From: Azospirillum ramasamyi
GTDB taxonomy: Bacteria > Pseudomonadota > Alphaproteobacteria > Azospirillales > Azospirillaceae
DNA length: 64,000 nt
Direction: 5' to 3'
Assembly (NCBI RefSeq): GCF_003233655.1
Contig: NZ_CP029832.1
Location: forward strand, 62,001-126,000
In this document: in pieces, positions 61,783 through 64,000 of the stretch
Layout of the letters: every line of letters begins with the position of its first letter
How positions within the stretch are numbered: the first letter of the stretch is position 1
Program-made: the position numbers and the translations under genes
Notes under the pieces: generated by a model
Told to the model about the DNA's origin: nothing
The model's input: the letters and a program-made list of their open reading frames with translations, nothing else
The model's database searches: none

Positions 61783-62537
61783 TCGAGGTCCGGAATGCCA
61801 GCAAGCGCTATGGCGAAACCGTCGTCGTCGACGACGTGTCGATCACCCTGCCGGCCGGCGGCGTCATCTCGCTGATCGGGGCGAACGGGGCTGGAAAATC
61901 GACCCTGCTGTCGATGATCAGCCGCCTGCTGCCGGTGCCGGCCGGCACGGTGACGGTGGAGGGCATGGACGTCACGACGACGCCCGGCGACGTGCTGGCG
62001 CGGCACCTGTCGATCCTGCGGCAGGACAACCAGATGACGGCGCGCCTGACCGTGCGCGACCTGATCGCCTTCGGCCGCTATCCCCACAGCAAGGGGCGGC
62101 TGACGGTGGAGGACCAGGGCCATATCGAGCGGGTGATCCGCTATCTGGAACTGGAGGCGGTCGCCCACCGCTTCCTGGACGAGCTGTCGGGCGGCCAGCG
62201 CCAGCGCGCCTTCATCGCCATGGTGCTGTGCCAGGACACCGATTATGTCCTGCTGGACGAGCCGCTGAACAATTTGGACGTCAAGCATGCGGTGGCGATG
62301 ATGAAGCTGTTCCGCCGCACCGCCGACGAGTTCCGCAAGACCATCATCCTGGTGCTGCACGACATCAATTTCGCCTCCTGCTATTCGGACCGGATCGTGG
62401 CGATGCGCAACGGACGCATCGCCTACCAGGGCCCGCCGGAGGACATCATCACCCCCTGCGTCATCCGCGACGTCTATGGCGTGGAGGCCGACATCCATGA
62501 GATCGACGGCAAGCGCGTGGCGCTGTATTTCCGTTGA
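61779..62537 (+). CDS. Siderophore ABC transporter ATPase (CeuD/YclP-like)
   Basis: ATPase of 252 residues. Walker A GANGAGKSTLLSM, Q-loop SILRQDNQMTARLTVRDLIAFGR, signature LSGGQRQRAFIAMVL, Walker B VLLDEPLNNLDVKHA and VLHDINFASCYSDR. EPLNNLD with Asn-Asn instead of Ser-Ala is typical of the CeuD/YclP branch. It completes the importer; no receptor gene is in the operon, so an outer-membrane partner may be the receptor encoded at 53822-56119. Confidence 0.93.
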   Translation: MIEVRNASKRYGETVVVDDVSITLPAGGVISLIGANGAGKSTLLSMISRLLPVPAGTVTVEGMDVTTTPGDVLARHLSILRQDNQMTARLTVRDLIAFGRYPHSKGRLTVEDQGHIERVIRYLELEAVAHRFLDELSGGQRQRAFIAMVLCQDTDYVLLDEPLNNLDVKHAVAMMKLFRRTADEFRKTIILVLHDINFASCYSDRIVAMRNGRIAYQGPPEDIITPCVIRDVYGVEADIHEIDGKRVALYFR

Positions 62538-62538
62538 C

Positions 62539-63222
62539 CTAATTGTCCCAGGGTTTCGGATCGGGGCGGGTGTCGGGCGGCAGCAGGTCGTTGGTGTCCC
62601 AGCTCAGCATCAGCAGCAGCACCCACTCCGCCCGGTTGGAGAAGCCGTATTGCGGCCCGCTGGAGGCGACCAGCTCGCCGCTGTTCCTGTCATAGGCGGT
62701 GGCGGCAATCTTGGCGACGCCCTGCGTCAGCTCCTTCTTGAACAGCGAGATCTCCGGGGTGGAGGAGCTGCCGCCGACCGGCATCGGGATGTCGATGCTG
62801 GGGATGCCCAGGAGCGAGCGTTCGCTGTCCACCGACAGGGCGCCGACGCGCAGTTCGACGACGGTGGCGGCGGCGTCGCGCGTCTCCGCCATGGCGGCGC
62901 CGTGGCGGAGCAGCGCGTCGCGCACGGCGAAGACCGCGTATTTGGTGTCGTAGCCCTCCACGCCGCTGGCATCGACAAAGATGCTGCCCTTCACCGCCAG
63001 CTGGGCGGCCAGCCGCTCCGCCGCCTGGTCCGCGGCGGTGGAGATCAGAAGCTGCTCGGTGGCGGATCGCGCGGGTGTCGTGACCTGCACGGAGGAGCAT
63101 CCGGCGAGACCAAACCCGACAGCTGCGAATAACATGGGTTGGAATGCCCCGTATAGACGGCGCCATGCCCTATCTCTGCCAAGTACGGGCATGTGAAACA
63201 AACCGGTCCGTCTGAAGAACAT
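62539..63222 (-). CDS. Predicted lipoprotein, DUF6655-like
   Basis: Protein of up to 227 residues. MLFAAVGFGLAGCSSVQ carries a lipobox (LAGC), so the mature protein starts at that Cys and is membrane-anchored. The body contains ATEQLLISTAADQAAERLA and VFVDASGVEGYD-like sequence, as in small proteobacterial lipoproteins of unknown function. The start is uncertain: ATG 63222 (GGGA about 10 nt upstream), 63192 or 63135 are all in frame. It is convergent with the ABC operon. Confidence 0.75.
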   Translation of the reverse strand: MFFRRTGLFHMPVLGRDRAWRRLYGAFQPMLFAAVGFGLAGCSSVQVTTPARSATEQLLISTAADQAAERLAAQLAVKGSIFVDASGVEGYDTKYAVFAVRDALLRHGAAMAETRDAAATVVELRVGALSVDSERSLLGIPSIDIPMPVGGSSSTPEISLFKKELTQGVAKIAATAYDRNSGELVASSGPQYGFSNRAEWVLLLMLSWDTNDLLPPDTRPDPKPWDN

Positions 63223-63411
63223 TAGATTTTTCCCGGCCTCTACCAGCGGCGGCCGTGCGAACTGCGGGGTGCCACCTGAAGCGGCCTATCCAGACCGACA
63301 GGTCCGCCCCGGTCAATGGCGCAGATGTTCAGGTCCGACGTTACCCGCAAGGAGCACGCCAATGGTTCCGTTTTGCAGGCGGCGGTGGCGCTCCGGGGTT
63401 GGGCGGGGCCT

Positions 63412-63978
63412 TCAGCGGGTCTGCAGGCGGTCGATGCGGTCGGGATTGGGGGTGCCGTTCGCCCGCAGCAGGATCGCCTCGCCCGAGGCCGGAAAGATGC
63501 CGGTCAGCGCGGTGATGTTGACCTGATGCGTCACCAGCACGACCGGCTGGCCGTCGCGCGGCAGGTCGGCCAGGAACTGGCGGAGTTCGGTGGTCTTGTC
63601 CTTTTCCTCGGCCGGGTTGCCGATGAAGGAGTTGAGGGCGGACATCTCCTTCACCGGGCCGAGGTCCAGCAGCCGCGCCGTCTCCAGGCAGCGGCACCAT
63701 TGGCTGGACAGCACGCTGGCCTTGCCGATGCCGAGCTGCCGCAGTTGCTCGCCGATCCGCCCGGCCTGGGCGCGGCCATCGTCGCTGAGCGTGCGCTGGG
63801 TCGCGCAGTCGTCCAGCCTGAAACCGGGCGGGTCGCCGGTGCCGGGAGCCTCCGCATGGCGCAGCAGCACGACGAGACCGGCGGTTTCCAGCGTGGTGGC
63901 CGGGACTGTGGCGGCCAGGACTGGGGTGGCCAGGACTGTGGCGGCCAGGACGGCGAGCAGCGCGGCGGCAAGCGCCAT
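63412..63978 (-). CDS. Histidine phosphatase-family protein with signal peptide
   Basis: Periplasmic phosphatase-like protein. Residues 1-27 form a hydrophobic signal (AAALLAVLAATVLATPVLAA). VVLLRHAEAPG holds the catalytic Arg40-His41 pair and VVLVTHQVNITA the second His. The SixA/phosphoglycerate-mutase-like fold is complete. ATG 63978 gives a signal with no basic N-region; the frame continues upstream as SIPRRTL to the window edge, so the true start may lie outside. The signal sequence contains a tandem DNA repeat. Confidence 0.82.
   Translation of the reverse strand: MALAAALLAVLAATVLATPVLAATVPATTLETAGLVVLLRHAEAPGTGDPPGFRLDDCATQRTLSDDGRAQAGRIGEQLRQLGIGKASVLSSQWCRCLETARLLDLGPVKEMSALNSFIGNPAEEKDKTTELRQFLADLPRDGQPVVLVTHQVNITALTGIFPASGEAILLRANGTPNPDRIDRLQTR
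63903..63950. repeat. Tandem repeat in the phosphatase signal-peptide region
   Basis: GGACTGTGGCGGCCAGGA occurs at 63903-63920 and 63933-63950 (30-base period) with a related GGCCAGGACTGGGG between them, so the underlying unit is about 15 bases. It encodes VLATP/VLAAT-type pentapeptides in the hydrophobic core of the signal, and the length may vary between strains. Confidence 0.75.
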
Positions 63979-64000
63979 CAGGGTGCGGCGGGGGATGGAC

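Overview
The window is GC-rich, gene-dense DNA (roughly 70% GC by eye) with long overlapping operons. Gene content points to an alphaproteobacterium of the Azospirillum/Rhodospirillales kind: Lrp-controlled arginase and ornithine cyclodeaminase, a PiuC/TonB-receptor operon, an Irr-type (ICE) box, CcoG, LivHMGF and a DUF1289 protein. This assignment is an inference from gene content and composition, not from a marker gene. No rRNA, tRNA, CRISPR, phage or insertion-sequence gene was recognised.

Layout. (1) 1-9310, minus strand: most of an aryl-polyene (APE)-type lipid operon that runs off the left edge: ACP, ApeG-like membrane protein, ApeH-like AMP ligase, hotdog dehydratase, LpxL-like acyltransferase, LolA-like carrier, MMPL exporter, NodB-type deacetylase, methyltransferase and ketosynthase. 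Most junctions overlap by 1-17 nt. (2) 9785-13555: a MocR-type regulator, an orphan ccoG and a DUF1289 protein. (3) 13599-18166: an alpha/beta hydrolase, a polar amino-acid binding protein, an Lrp/AsnC regulator and, divergently, an arginase with an apparent one-base frameshift followed by ornithine cyclodeaminase. (4) 18558-22233: a chemoreceptor and a BCCT transporter.

(5) 22553-32119: an iron-siderophore island. It holds a TonB receptor, FhuC, FhuD, fused FhuB and an MsbA-type exporter, then an AraC regulator and a divergent siderophore-interacting reductase. (6) 32147-35188: a methyltransferase and a divergent BTAD/TPR regulator. (7) 35204-46542, minus strand: an eleven-gene catabolic operon with MBL hydrolase, FAD oxidase, LeuC/LeuD-like hydratase, ICL/PEP-mutase-family lyase, branched-chain-type ABC importer and a second FAD oxidase. 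A divergent IclR regulator (46913-47761) is the obvious controller. A tandem alpha/beta-hydrolase and an acyl-CoA ligase follow (47800-51272). The hydratase plus lyase resembles the dimethylmaleate hydratase/dimethylmalate lyase pair of nicotinate fermentation, here in an apparently aerobic uptake-and-degradation setting. I judge it the best candidate for an undescribed pathway.

(8) 51280-56119, minus: TonB receptor, PiuC dioxygenase, Sel1 protein and FMN alpha-hydroxyacid oxidase under an Irr-like box. (9) 56476-58533: a LysR-type helix-turn-helix fused to a TrpD2-like glycosyltransferase, and a short EamA transporter. (10) 58859-62537, plus: a second siderophore ABC importer. (11) 62539-63978: a lipoprotein and a histidine phosphatase that may continue past the right edge. 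A GAATGATTAGCAT-like element recurs near the iron loci and probably marks a common iron-responsive control.
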